Origin: Dipetalonema caudispina
Lineage: Eukaryota; Nematoda; Chromadorea; Rhabditida; Onchocercidae
Length of the DNA: 64,000 nucleotides
Direction of reading: 5' to 3'
NCBI GenBank assembly: GCA_013365325.1
Contig: JABVXV010000116.1
Coordinates: forward strand, 1 to 64,000
This document shows, one piece after another, positions 25,001 through 38,200 of this stretch (its first letter is position 1; the number at the start of each line of letters is the position of its first letter). A program made the position numbers and the translations under genes. The notes beneath the pieces were generated by a model. The model saw nothing but the letters and a program-made list of their open reading frames with translations. It had not been told where the DNA came from and did no database searches.

Positions 25001-28000
25001 CTGAAATTTATTTCAAATTAATTTTAGGAACATAATTTATTTCTGACTAATACTCAAGAATAAGGTGATCTCATTTGTCATACACACTTAATGATAACAT
25101 CTGATCTTAGTGATAATATCGGATAATGTACATCAAAATGTTGTAGCAGAGTGAAAGTATGGAATGTTTTATTTTCACATTATATTCCTAATTTGACCTG
25201 CTTGTAGAGTCCAACAACAGATGCCGAATCATCATCGTCTTCGGTTTCGCTACCGACACTTTGTGATTCCGATCGCGGTAATGATGGAGAATGTGTTGAT
25301 ATATGCACTACTGGTATCAACCTCTTGTAGCATTCTGCTGAAGTGCATCGGATAGTGCAATCTGAGGAGTTCATTCTGTCAAACTTACTCGACAAAACTT
25401 ATGAATAAACCAAATATTAAGTAAAATACATTTCTTAACAGTTTCTAAGAGCAAGTTTTAAAAAATATTCCGTCAACATCTGCAACTTTAAAAATCTTCA
25501 ATATTTTTAAAATTTCACAATTATCTAATTATTGTCAAAATAATTTTTCTTATTTTGGCTGACATTTTCTATCATTTCAATTTGATTTTTTGATTCTATC
25601 ATTCCGGTATTTTTTTTGAGAAAACGAAGTTAGCACAACCTTGAGAAGAGGCTGATATGCCGGTTAGGCTCTTTTTTTCCTCATTTTCTAAAATCGGTCT
25701 AGAACGGCTGACATTTTGGCTATATCGAAGTTGGCGCATCATTGGCTCATTTCGGTGGGAACAGTTATTGAAAAATGTCCGGTGCTTCGCATTTACCAAC
25801 TGAAAGATGGTAAATTTTATTTGTTAAAATAATTTTCTGAAATATTTTGATCAAATATTCAAATATTTAAGATTCCGCGAACTCTTAGGCTGTTGGTTCT
25901 ATTTGGCGGTCTATCAGAGGATAATATTGGTGATGATGGTGGTATAGATGCTGTGGCAGATATTGTTGGTGATCGTGGTTCCACGTCCACGTCCACGTGC
26001 GCATCATTTATCTGCATAATCCATTGCTTTGGTAAACTATTACGAATATTTTTCCCAGCATTTGGGACAGATATCGTAAATGGTCGCAAGTGTTGACGCT
26101 GCAATGTATAAAATTTCTCCATTCTATTAACGGTTTCATATGCTTTTGAAATTTTCGGATTGTTAATTAATGCAATGATTAATGATTTCATCTAAAATAT
26201 GTTACTTTAATCTTTGTTAATTTGTAATCCTGTTCGGAATATGCAAATTCGGTTGATTGTTCCCAATCTGGAATGTTGAATTCTTGATCTGATTCATGAT
26301 CATTTGCATTATATCGAATTTGTTCCCGTTGTTGCTGTTCTCGCAATGCACGATCACTTGCCATCTGATCGATAAGAGAAATAAGCATTAAAATTTTCAG
26401 ATACATCTGATAAAAGATTAAGACCGAAGTAGGAATAGATTTGATGTAATCAATGATATTCTTTTTCTCTTTACATGCACAGGGATAGGTCAATATTGAA
26501 ATTTAAAAATGGTCTTGCCGAAGCATACCTGAAATTTGTTCAAAATATTTTTAAAATTTTTCAATCGTGGTAGATCTTCCACTTTCTTTTCCTCTATCAT
26601 TGGCGATTTTCTGCAATGTATCCAAACTATGCACAAATTTTACATGCCTTTATTAAAAAGTTTTCATTTCTTTGTATATTCAAAAGAATTTAGGTTAAAA
26701 TAGACATACATTGCATAAATGTTAAATAATATCATCAGTCAATTCCGGGAAAAGAAATTAGAAAAAATGATATGCGTACATGTTGAAGTTGTTGAGTCAA
26801 CAGTGTAAATAATAAATGTAAGCGTGAATGTAAATCAAGCAGATTAAGGTAAACGTAATTGACGTACAGATAAATCTCAATAACATTGCAAGTGTAATAT
26901 TACAACTCGATAGTCTTGGTGAAAAATTAATTTACGATGATAGCAAATATTTGCATTTTATCTCACCTGGATCCGACTTCAGAATAAATCATTTTTGTTG
27001 ATAGCTGTTGCGATGTTGTCCCTTCCTGTCTATTAATATTTCTGTCCACTACCATTATTTGTGCTGCACCATTCTAAATGCATCTTAGATAATTTTATCG
27101 TGAAATTTCTATGAATTTCAGAAAAATTCTAAAATTAGACATAACTCTAACTTCTATATTACAATTCAACATAAGTTAAAATTACTTCTAACATGAGACT
27201 TGATTCACCGTGGAATACTTTTATCACTTATTGAAAAGGTCGATGACAAAGAGATCATCCCGAGTATCTTTATTGTTAGCTAGCCAAATTATGCTCTTAC
27301 TGCTAAACAAATTTCAATACTAAATTTAAATCGTATTGTTTGCAATATTCGAAAAACAAGTCGATCAGTCTTACATTGTTATTTTCGGGGTATTGCATGC
27401 AGCCAAGTTTTGTTACGTTTTTGTTATAACTTTGGCTGATAGATGTAACATATCTTGGCTTCGGTCTTAGGATACCATTATTGACAATTAATGCGTCACC
27501 AATGATAGACGGTGGATCTGTTTTCATTTCCGGCTGTTTCCGATTCGGTGAACTCCTGTATGCTAAAAATGCAGATTTCTGGGATGGGAAAAAAGGTGTA
27601 CTGTTGCTACGTTCTTGCTTCTGTTCCCTGTAATTAAGAATGTATTGAAATAATCTGAAATCTGAATTTTTTCGTCTCTACAATAATATGAATAATTCTT
27701 CTAAGTTTATTTCTTTGTGCGAAAAGGCTTAAGTGAATTGATAAAAATTCAGGTTTCGTGTAAACTTATCGTAAATTGATTTTGATTACAAAATTATGAT
27801 GTATAGCATTTTTCGAAAAAAGAAAGAAGAGATGGAAAAATAATGAATTTCATATTCTGAAAAGTTTTTTCTTGTATCTTATAAAAGTCAATTCATTATA
27901 AACGTACTTATTTTGATAAAATTTGTTAGCATCGCTAATATTACAGCCAGTAAAGTAATTTTGTGGCTTAACAACAGGTGGAGTAGTGATAAAACTGCTA

Positions 28001-28110
28001 AGTAATGATTTCTGATTATTGTTCGTAAATGCTTGACATTGTTCCTTTGCGTAACCATGTCGTTTTCCGGGCGTATGACGTGGATCTTCGATCGTTGAGG
28101 AAAAATCCAT
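22012..28110 (-). CDS. Multi-exon protein with a possible PEAK/NKF3-type pseudokinase C-terminal half
   Basis: At least twelve minus-strand segments look coding and mostly join in frame. The start is set at the ATG at 28,110 (MDFSSTIEDPRHTPGKRHG); a TTATAG acceptor-like site lies just upstream. The N-terminal half is polar, low in hydrophobics and rich in Ser, Gln and Asn, probably disordered. It includes a VDVDVE stretch from a ccacgt triplication near 25,985. The C-terminal half is folded-looking: IWDPPILVEIKAKRDE, RHRSNQKYRFLIIPRYNLL, EYEQKVCFILLQLVWALKSF, a place where HRD would be but reads GIEAVSDDLSEF, then VQAWIDSKR and LLSVTPRTLLKML. That order recalls the PEAK1/PRAG1 pseudokinases, which act as scaffolds in tyrosine-kinase signalling. 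One junction (23,660 to 22,797) does not keep frame, so a small exon is probably missing. Coding nature is solid; the family call is tentative. Confidence 0.6.
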
Positions 28111-29681
28111 CCAATTCAATTAGAATTTAAGCTATAAGAAATTTGTTTCATATTAAAATTTCACGAAATTCAACAAAACTTTTATTTCGAAGCCCCGTAA
28201 ATAAAAGGCATCCTTAAATGAAATTTCCTCCCAAATGATGATTAATATTGAATACAGAGCATTTAGCATAAACTCTCTACAATACTGATAAATTGTGCTG
28301 TTGAAGAGTTGAAAAAAATTTAGACTTAAATTGCAGAAAATTAAAATAAATCTTTTATGAAATTATTTAATTACTGACTAATTTGTTTACTAATAGTATG
28401 TTTCTTCCAATCCCCTGTCTTCGAAAACTTTGAAATCTTTATTAAACAAACATTTTTAAGAATCAGTCGGTAAATAGAACAGAAAAAAAATAAAAAAAAA
28501 ATAAAAAAAACTGAAACGATGATGAAATTCATTACATTTATCAATTAATTCCCTACATTTGTCCATTTTTAATAGATTTGGAACAAAAATAAAATTGGAT
28601 AATAATTAGCATAATTAGTGAAAAATTATTTTTGACCCATATTTTAATCTAAACAAATAGAAATTCTAACAATGTGACAATTCCAGTACGTTTATAAATC
28701 ACAATGGAAGAGAAAATTACCACATTCATTATCCAACCATTTCTCCTACAACTATAAAATACATTACTAATTTATAATTGGAAAGCATAAAGATGAATAA
28801 TATTTGTTTTAAACAAAGTAAGAGTAACAGTGATTTACATTGAAATAGTTGTCATAAGATGTTGAATTTCTGATTTGAAGAATCAGCTCTTATGTAATTT
28901 CTCTTTTGGTTTGTTTAAACCATTTCTTCCTGAATTATACCGGAAGATAATAACAACCATACGTTACACTTCTTCATCTATCCTCTAAACTTCTTTAAAA
29001 AAAGGAATTTTAACAATTTTTTATTTGATAATTTTTGTAATAAATTAGGAGAAATATAATTTTCAAAATGTTAATAAAAAGTTAATAAAAATTTTTCTCC
29101 AATATAATTTTTTTTTTTCTAATAAAAATTTTACTCCAGTAATAATTATACTTTCTAATAAAAGTCTTCTACAGTATATAATTGCATTTTTTACTTTTTA
29201 ATAAAAATTTTCATTAAAAAAAAGAAAAAAATTGTGGGGTTTGAAAAGTTTTGTAATTTTAAAGAAATAAAAAAGAAAGTATTATTTCACTTAAAATAGT
29301 TAAATTACGCTATTTGTGGTGACCGCTACAATTTTTTCCACCAAAAAATCCAATTTAATTCCTTATTTAGCTGAGCTAATAATATTTGGAAGCAGCTAAT
29401 ATATAATTTGTGCTAATATCTTTTGCGATTGCTTGAAAAAAATTTAAATGTTTGCACCGAAATCTATGGAAAACCTCAAGCAATATTGACAACGCATTAT
29501 ACATCGAATTTTTGAATTATGCTTGAAGCAAACGCCTAGAAAAAATTTTGTAATAACTACACAAATAAAATTTATGATATTGCAAAATTAAAAGAAAAAA
29601 TTAAATTTAAAGAAAAAAAATTTATTACTTAAAAAAAGTAAATAGAATATGCAAAATGCATACGAACGCATCAATACGCAC

Positions 29682-29740
29682 ATACAGATACGTGTATACT
29701 TACGTATACGCATATACAGATACGTGTATACTTACGTATA
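29682..29740. repeat. 27-base direct repeat, period 32
   Basis: Two identical 27-base copies (29,682-29,708 and 29,714-29,740) separated by five bases. Each copy contains further acgta/tacgt palindromic elements. Non-coding. Confidence 0.92.
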
Positions 29741-30199
29741 AGAACTCTATTGTTCAAAATATTGCTTTTTAAATATTATTTCTACAAATTTTTTTTATCA
29801 TTAATAAAGCAATCAAGATAAGTTGGGTGTTAAAAATTACATAGTTATGCTATTTCAGTTGCTAACTGCAAAAAATAAATCATAAAGATATATTAGTGAT
29901 TCGATCATGTTTCTAATTATTATCTAAAATTTTAATAATCGATAATTTTGCTGAAAAAGCTTAGAATTTTACGATTCAGAAAACATCCTCATTCTGAAAT
30001 AAGTAATGAAATAATTAAGAAAATGACCAGATAATCTTGTAATTATAGCCAATATAAATTTAGCTTACTACCATCCTTTGATATCAATTTTAAAAGATGT
30101 TATTTGTCGGTACTTAGTAAATATTCATTTATTCTTCAAATACTAAATAGCAAAAAAACCTGATTTGGGTTATTTAATTATGTTGAGGATGCAGACATG

Positions 30200-30224
30200 T
30201 ATATATATATATATATATATATAT
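30200..30224. repeat. (AT)n microsatellite
   Basis: Pure dinucleotide run in the intergenic region upstream of rad-51. Confidence 0.95.
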
Positions 30225-31984
30225 TTAAGTTAGTAATGTTTGTCGATATATTTACAAAAATTTACTTTCTTTTAATTTTCTTCCAAAGTTTAAAGATAAG
30301 CAAAAGATCGAATTCGAGTAATACAAGCACCTGCTTAGTTTTCACTTTCTTTTCCCTCTGTTTCAATTTTCTTCCTCAAAATTTTAATTTAAAAAATGTA
30401 AAATAAAAGATTTCGCAATGTATAATAAGAAAAAAAAGTAAGAATATTTATTGGTTTAACGAAATTCAATCAAAATTTGCAATTTCATTTTAAGATAACA
30501 TTAAAAGAAAACTTTAATGATGCAATCATTCCCGCATGACAATTTAAATATTAAATAAATAGTTAAAAATTCTAATTTATCTTCTCAATTAACTATTTTA
30601 GCTTTACAAAGTTTCATCTTATTTGCTTAAATTTGATCAATTTCGACTTTCTTTGATGAAAAATTTAAAATGTTCAAAGAAATAAATATACATTCTAACT
30701 AACATATAAAAGGAATAAATGGAACAAAATACTACAAAAAAAAAAAAAATTCTTACATTATAATTAGAAGGTGTGATAATGAGTAAATAGGGTGAGAATA
30801 TTACTGTTAATTTCAATTGAAAATAATAAAATTTTAAACTTCTCATTGATCATCAACAATTTCTATCCTGAATCTTTACAGAAATTTCAGAAGCATTGAG
30901 AGAAAAACACCAAATATTTTGGACGACATTTGATAACTTTGAAAGGAAAAAAATATTCCAAAAAAAAAAAAAAGAAACAATGTAATAATCATTGAATTTC
31001 AACGCTATGAAATTTGTTCGTTATGCAAATGATTTGGGATGAAAAATGGTATCAGAATAATAGTTGATTTAAAATTACGATTGTACATTATTTAAGGACT
31101 TAACAAGACTAGTTTTCAAAAATTTGTTTGCTTTTAGTCGATTGCTATTCAGCTAGGAAGTTTATTTGTCCAAGATGATCATAGAAGTTTCGCTACCTTC
31201 ATCAAATATCATGATAAATAATTCTGACATTAAAATTTCAAAAGAATTAATCGACAAAATGAGGAAAATTAAATGAGAAATTTAACTGAAAAGTTAAATT
31301 TCCGAGAAATTGAAGATCTAAAATTGAAATTTCGTTGCACATTTGAGAGTAATGAAGGTTTAGATTACGAAAATAGAACTTAGAAATCTAGTTTTAATTT
31401 AAATTTTAAAAATTTAACAAAAAATTAATTGTGATTTTGCTTTTGTCAGTTGTAGTATGAGGAAAGATTACAAATCGTCAAATATATCAGATTTTAATGT
31501 TGAATTATTTGGAAAGAAAAACATTAAATTTGTGATTAATTTTAGTTTTAAATTAATTTCATAATTGTTAAATTTTATAAATTTGAATTGTGTATGTATT
31601 TTATAGTTTACCTTCCCTAAAAATTACTTTCTTTTTACATTTCAAAATAAAACTTAAACATAATTTTTTAAGGAGATATAGCGCTGTAATTTTCGACGCG
31701 GTAAAGTTGCGGCGCTTTGAGATCGGTTTGAATTTGCCAATCGAATGCCTTTAACTTCCACTTTTACGTGTTATTTCACGTATCCTCCGTTAATTGTTAT
31801 TTATTTTCTTATAAATTACTACTTCATCCATAATCAGTAATAGCGTAAATTTTCACATACATACGATTAAATTGTTGCACGTAACACGTGAATTTTCACT
31901 TTAGGTTGATCGTTTTGTTCTAACAAGTCTATTTCATTTAGTGCTAAATTTGTTATCCCTTTTACATTATGCTAAATTTCGTGT

Positions 31985-31998
31985 ATTCTTAATTTCAG
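31985..31998 (+). promoter_or_regulatory. Putative spliced-leader acceptor for rad-51
   Basis: A pyrimidine-rich AATTTCAG ends 15 bases before the rad-51 ATG with no upstream exon in sight. Similar sites precede the CNRIP1-like ATG (AG at 44,487-44,488) and the BMP-like ATG (AG at 17,259-17,260, directly abutting the start). This pattern fits nematode trans-splicing. Confidence 0.5.
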
Positions 31999-32013
31999 TT
32001 TCATTTATTTGGA

Positions 32014-35000
32014 ATGGCACAAAGACAAAAAGAAAAACAAAAAGCTTCCACTTCAACAACAGCAGTAACAGAGGATGCAAGTAAGATTGTACCAGTTGAG
32101 GAGGAAGATGTCAATTCTTACACAGTTGTCGATAAACTTGAGGTTAAGCATTTTTCAGTAATATTTGAAATTTTTCAATAAATCTAAGGTTAATATCTTC
32201 ATTTGGTATTACATTTATTTGGGTGGAACCGAAGTTGTTGGATCGTTTGGTGTACTCCTATTCATGATTGTATGTAGGACTTCGGTACATGCCTCACAAC
32301 AAGGTTGCAAATATATTTACCGGTAATCAAACGGTTTCTTTCTTTCATTTTTCTGGTTCACAGTTGCCTAATGAAATGGATAAGTTTGAGATGAAGTGGT
32401 AAATTTTTAATATATTTCATTGGAACTTTCGGAAAAGTATCTAGAAGAGATGAGAGAGGAATGAGAGATGAATAAATCTCTCATTGAGTACACTCATTGG
32501 AATTTTATGGTATTGTAATTCGAACTATAAGCATTGATGTCCGGAAATTTTTACTGTTTTTTTTTTTAGCAATATGGAATATCGGCCGCTGATATTCGAA
32601 AGCTAAAAGAAGCTGGTTTCTGCACTTTCGAAGCAATTGCTTATGCACCACGCAAAGAACTCTACGCTATCAAAGGCATAAGCGAACAAAAAGCTGAAAA
32701 AATATTCGTAATATAATTTGTTTCGTTGGATCATTTTGATGTGTAGAGATGAAAAAAGCGATAATTTCTTTGTCTTTTAAAAGATCAAGATTGTGTCAAT
32801 TCTTTGAAAATTTATCAAATCCATAAGCTAGGGTGTTATCATTTGTGCTGTTGGTATAACTAAGGGAAGATTAGGTTAAGCTTGTTAGGAGAATGAGCAG
32901 TGTCCTTTTTCAATACTTCTTAATCACAGCATTATACTCCATTTCGAAAACTATTAATGAATTTGAAGTATAATGTAGAATGCTGTAAATCTGAAGTCCT
33001 GAGAATGGAAATCTCTTTTATATGAAAGTGTTATCTCAAAAATTTTACTTGAACATACCTGTAGCAAAATGTGAAACAAGTATTAAATGCATCAAGTTTT
33101 CATTGACTTTAGGGAAATTTTGTATTTAGATGATTACGTTTAATTTAAGGCAGAAGCGGCAAAGCTAGTACCGATGGGTTTTACCACTGCTAGTGAAGTG
33201 CATGTCAAGCGTTCCGAAATCATCCAAATAGGTACTGGTAGTCGTGAGTTAGATCGTCTTCTTGGAGGTGGAGTGGAAACAGGATCTATAACTGAGGTGA
33301 AATATTATTATATTTGATGGGCATCAATTCCGATTGGAATTTCTCAAAGCGGAATTTTCTTTATGCATATTAGAACAAATGATTTCTATTTCTAATTCCG
33401 ATAAATTCTGATTAGAAGTAAATTACTCTCTTGAAATTCTAGATTCATCAAGTTATCGATAATCTTTTCCACTCTCTCTAGATTTTCGGTGAGTTCCGCA
33501 CCGGTAAAAGCCAACTTTGTCATACGTTGGCTGTAATGTGTCAATTACCAGTGGACATGGGAGGAGCTGAAGGGAAATGTCTTTGGATTGATACCGAAGG
33601 TACTTTTCGTCCAGAAAGGTTACTTGCTGTAGCTGAAAGGTTAATCCTTATAAAATTTTGTTCTATTTGTCCGTGTTTATTTCTATTGTTTGTTCAGTGC
33701 CGATTTTTGGCGAAATATATCATTGTATGTTTATTTTGCTGTTTATAAGTTGTGTAGCGCACTTGACGTGTGGCGTTACTGATGTGTTAGTTGAAATTAT
33801 TGATGATAGCGTGTGGCATCGCGTTATGGAGTTATAGAAATGTCTCATGGGCTTAAGCTACTTTTTTCAAAACCTTTTTTGTTTTCAACAATTTTCTGTA
33901 AGAACTGCGCAAAGAATTCATTCCGAACAATCGATGTCGCTTTTAGGCACAAACTGTCTCCGCAAGATGTTTTGGACAACGTCGTTTATGCGCGTTGTTA
34001 TAATACTGATCACCAAATGCAGCTTCTTATTCAGGCATCGGCTATGATGGCTGAATCAAGGTTCATTTACTAAGAAAAAATACTTTTTACAATTTCTTCA
34101 AATTTAGATTTAGACATATTAACAGCACCAATCGTTTCGAGTCTACAGTGCCTCAGGTCACATTTAAGTAAATTGTGATTGATCTCTAGAAGCACAATGA
34201 GAATTTTTTCTGTCGCTTAAATAAAGATAAGAAAATAGGAAATGAGTTAGTATGTAGTAGCAGGAGCTATCAGCTAACAAAAATCTGAATTATTTTTAGG
34301 TACGCATTGCTTGTTGTCGATAGTGCGACTTCATTGTTTCGGACTGATTTTTCCGGACGTGGTGAACTTGCTTCCCGGCAAATGATGCTCGCGAAATTTC
34401 TCAGAATGCTTCTTAAATTATCAGATGAAGTGAGTCCATGGTTGATAGTGCTTTAATTGAGTAATTTAGTACCTACTAGTGAAGGGCTTTTGAATTTTAT
34501 TCTGCATTTCTGTCAGTAGTCAATGATTTAGCTGCGTTCTGGTGAAGAGTAGCACGCTTTAAAGTGCTTAATTTCATTTCTATACGCATCACTTGTCTTC
34601 TCAAGGATTAAGAAGTGTCGTCTCCTCTCAAACAACTAGTCGTATAATTTAAGAAATGAAGAAACTACCAGAAAAAGGTGATATCAGAATGATTTTGCAC
34701 AATGCAGCATTCAAAATCACAATCTTTTTAGTTTGGTGTCGCCGTAGTAATAACCAATCAAGTGGTGTCGCAAGTAGATGGAGGTTGTGGCATGTTTCAA
34801 GGTGAAACGAAGAAACCAATTGGAGGGAACATCATGGCTCATGCTTCCACAACTAGGCAATTACCATTTTCATCTCTTTTATAACTATTATAATTGCAAC
34901 TGAAAAGTTCATAACTCCCTACTAAATCTCTTTCTAAACATTTGTGTTACATAAATGTTTTCTAAAAATTTATGTTATGTTATTTAGAATTAAACGATTA

Positions 35001-35297
35001 ATCTTTCATTTTCCTAAAGGAAAATTGAAGGACCATTGGTTGTTCCATAACAGGAATCAAAACTTCATAAAATGTTTAATCATTCACTACGCATGCTGGA
35101 AATTAGATACGCAGTTCATGCTATTATGTTGACAAAAACTGATTATGAAAAACTTATTTGTATTTCATTGCAGGCTTTATCTACGTAAAGGACGTGGAGA
35201 AACACGCATTTGTAAAATTTATGATTCACCGTGCCTTCCAGAAAGTGAGGCAATGTTTGCCATAACGACACACGGTATTGATGATGCTGGTGATTAG
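32014..35297 (+). CDS. rad-51: RAD51 recombinase, 8 exons, 354 aa
   Basis: RecA-family ATPase that coats single-stranded DNA and drives strand exchange in homologous recombination and meiosis. Exons are 32014-32142, 32570-32707, 33150-33296, 33482-33639, 33947-34060, 34300-34429, 34732-34856 and 35174-35297; they total 1,065 bases. The N-terminal helix-hairpin-helix domain reads [20 protein letters not shown], the linker [16 protein letters not shown], Walker [10 protein letters not shown], and Walker [10 protein letters not shown]. Loop residues are seen at [10 protein letters not shown], and the C-terminal part reads [15 protein letters not shown]. The length is close to that of other animal RAD51 proteins. 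The short polar N-terminus is typical of divergence there. Two splice sites are unusual: intron 3 ends in AAG, and intron 7 begins with GC. Both are forced by conservation of the protein across the joints. Confidence 0.97.
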
Positions 35298-38200
35298 ACA
35301 ATGTTAATTCTTTTATTATGAATATACGAAAAAAAAGAAAAAATAATGTAATATGACTGTTCATGAAAAACAACACGTGTTTGATGAAATGAAGTTCTTG
35401 ATTAAATTCGGTTTGAAATGAATTAACTTTAGAGAATTTACGGATTGTTGAAGATATTATTCGAAAGAATGCTCTTATAATTTTACGCAGTTTCAGTAAG
35501 CTGATTTAAGTATGTTTTGCTCTTTTTTTCTCACTCTGAGAGAAGGCTAGAGTTGTTAGGACATACCGTCATGAGGCAAATTTTTTATGTCGACCTTGCT
35601 TGGTTGCCAGGACATTGCTTTTTGGCTGCATCTATTTCGGACACGCGGTTTTCTTTCCATTTAAAACATTTAGTTGCTATGCCGATTATCAATTTAGTAA
35701 GCCAGTTGTCTCTGTGCTTATTCTCGGACGGGTTTAAGTTGTTTATTTATGAATTTGTTATCAATTTGCTGTTTTAAATTCAATTATATTTTTTAAAAAT
35801 CACAAATGTTTGCAAATGTGATGTTTTGAGATTTATTATTAGTTCATTACCTGTTTTACCATTATATTTTGGAAATTTCTATTTCTGATTTCTACACTTA
35901 TTGAAATATTCATACACAGTTTTGGGATATTAATCTCATTAATGTTTGCAAAAACTTTGTTTTCTTTTTTTTCTGTAAACGCAAGATGATATAGATATAA
36001 AATGAAAGTGCTGATTCATGAGCATTATATGGCTAAGTTCTACATGTGGTTGTTTTGACGGTCGTTCTGCAGATTTCAGATTATTTAGGAAAGAAATAAA
36101 CAATTAAGCAAAGAGGCCTGCGTAGTCATTATAAATACATGATTTAGCTTGATGAAGAGAAATAATGCTAACTGATATTAATGAAAGTTCGTAATGAAAA
36201 ATTCTTGATGTTTATTTCATCGATTTTCAACAGTCATTATACTGTTACGATATTTCTCTTTCTGCAAATATTCATTTTGTGATGAGATGGAGCAAAACGA
36301 CTAGGCGAAATTTCAAAATTGTTTTGCAGCGTTCCCAGCATAAGGGCATTACGATCGGATGAAAAGTTTGCATGATAAAAATTTATACCGAAATTTATTG
36401 AGCAGATGTTTGGAAAGGATTAGTCTCGCGATCGATTTCATGCTAAAAATGTTTGTTAACTGGGATCGTATAGCAGATTAGTAAATTTAATTCGGATTTT
36501 CTTCATGAATAATATTGATATTAGAATTAACTGTCAAAAGTACCACGAATCAATTTATTATCAGATTAGCTAGGATGTAATTGTAAGATTAGAGTTAGTA
36601 TCAATTTGAAATTTATCAACGTGGAGAGCAGATTAAATTTTCAAAATTATCATAGGTGAAGATTTGGATTTTGTACAGCGCTGCTTTTTTGCATCATATT
36701 GATTTACAATCATTTGTAAACTTTCAAATTCTAAAATAGAATCTCCCATTGATGTTAAATCCTTTCATTTTAATTACAATAAGTGTAATTTTTGTAACGA
36801 GAGTCCATAATGCCTGTAATCTGAACAATTAATAAGAAAATGACATATCATTCTTTGTATCTAATAAAGGTACTTTTTATTGTTCTTTATTAAATATTAA
36901 TTACTATTTATTTTTACTATATCAAAAGAAGAGCATTTTTTAGTGAGTGCTATAAAAGCTCTTCTGTGTTAAAAGTAATAAATGAACAATAATAATTTAC
37001 ATAAATCTAATTAAAATTTTACACTAAATTCAAAGTTCTCGGATTTCTTTTTCAGAAGTATATATATTGTCATATAGGATGAAATTTAAAATAGATATGA
37101 ATTTATATCTCTGTAATAGATTCATCGAAGTGTTTTGTGATTGTTTATTTCATTCGAAAGATGTTCAATTGAGAAATTAGAAAAATAAGACTAAAAAAAG
37201 GACATTTTTAGACAATTGCGCTTGAAAGATACACTTTCAAATGCAACAAATGTACATACATAAACGAAATTATTTTGTCGCAAGCTATAGTAAATATTCA
37301 TAAAGATGAAGTTCCGAAAATATAATATGAAAGTATGCAAATTTCTCAAAAACTCTAAAAATAACAGAGAATTTTTGAAAAATATGTAATAACTAAATCG
37401 TAGATGAAATGAGCAGATTTATTTTTAAAATAGTAAATACTATTGAAATCGTAGATAAATCTGAAATTCAGCAGTATTCCCTAAGCTATTTAAAATAATT
37501 TCAAAAAAAGCTCTCACAAATCTTTCACTATAAAAAATCCTTAATAATGAAAAGCGTTACGTCATTTAAAACGTATTTTACGTATACTTCAAATCTTATC
37601 TTTTCTACGGTTCTTCAGCGAAAAAAAAAAATTATCAACAAATTTGTTTTTTTTTTTTTTTTTTTCAACTTCATTGCCTTCTCAACATTCGATTTTTTTC
37701 CTCATGCAATTTTATTAATTTCGTAATTTAATTAAAATACGATTATTTTTTGTGGCTACCCGAAAGAAGGCTATAGTAATGTATGAAAGATCATCGAGTA
37801 AATTCCTTAAAATTCAGCACTTTTCTTTATGATTAAACACTTGAGAATGATATTAAATTAAAGAAAGTTTAATCTAGCAGCATTGCCATCTAAATAGTCA
37901 ACCTATTTGGAATTGAATCAAGCATAAATTCATTTCAGCTTCAATTGAAATTAAAATAAATTAGTAAAATATCACTATCTTCTGCAAAATTCTTTCTTCG
38001 GAATATCGAAAGTTTTATAAAATAATTTCAAACAGGATAGATATTTCTTGCATATCCTACCTCTTACATCTACTTCACCTACTACCATGCTGTAAATCTG
38101 CAAAACAAATTAGGTGGAGTTTTTTTTTCTGTCTTTTTTTTTCACTTTCTTTCTGCATACTTCAATTGTTATCGAATGAAATCCAAATTTTTTTCCAATT

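Larger units (their letters stand above)
28111..32013. other. Intergenic upstream region between two divergent genes
   Basis: About 3.9 kb of AT-rich DNA between the starts of the PEAK-like gene and rad-51. No coding exon is visible. It contains a 27-base direct repeat at 29,682-29,740 and an (AT)n run near 30,200. A relatively GC-rich patch lies at about 31,690-31,745, including ccaat, and is a plausible core promoter region for rad-51. Confidence 0.55.

Noticed and set aside
35517..35777. Plus-strand open frame containing ERRLELLGHTVM, faintly like the RNase III signature RLEFLGD.
   Set aside because: Only one short motif resembles it, the key Asp is absent, no splice partners were found, and the rest of the frame has no family features.
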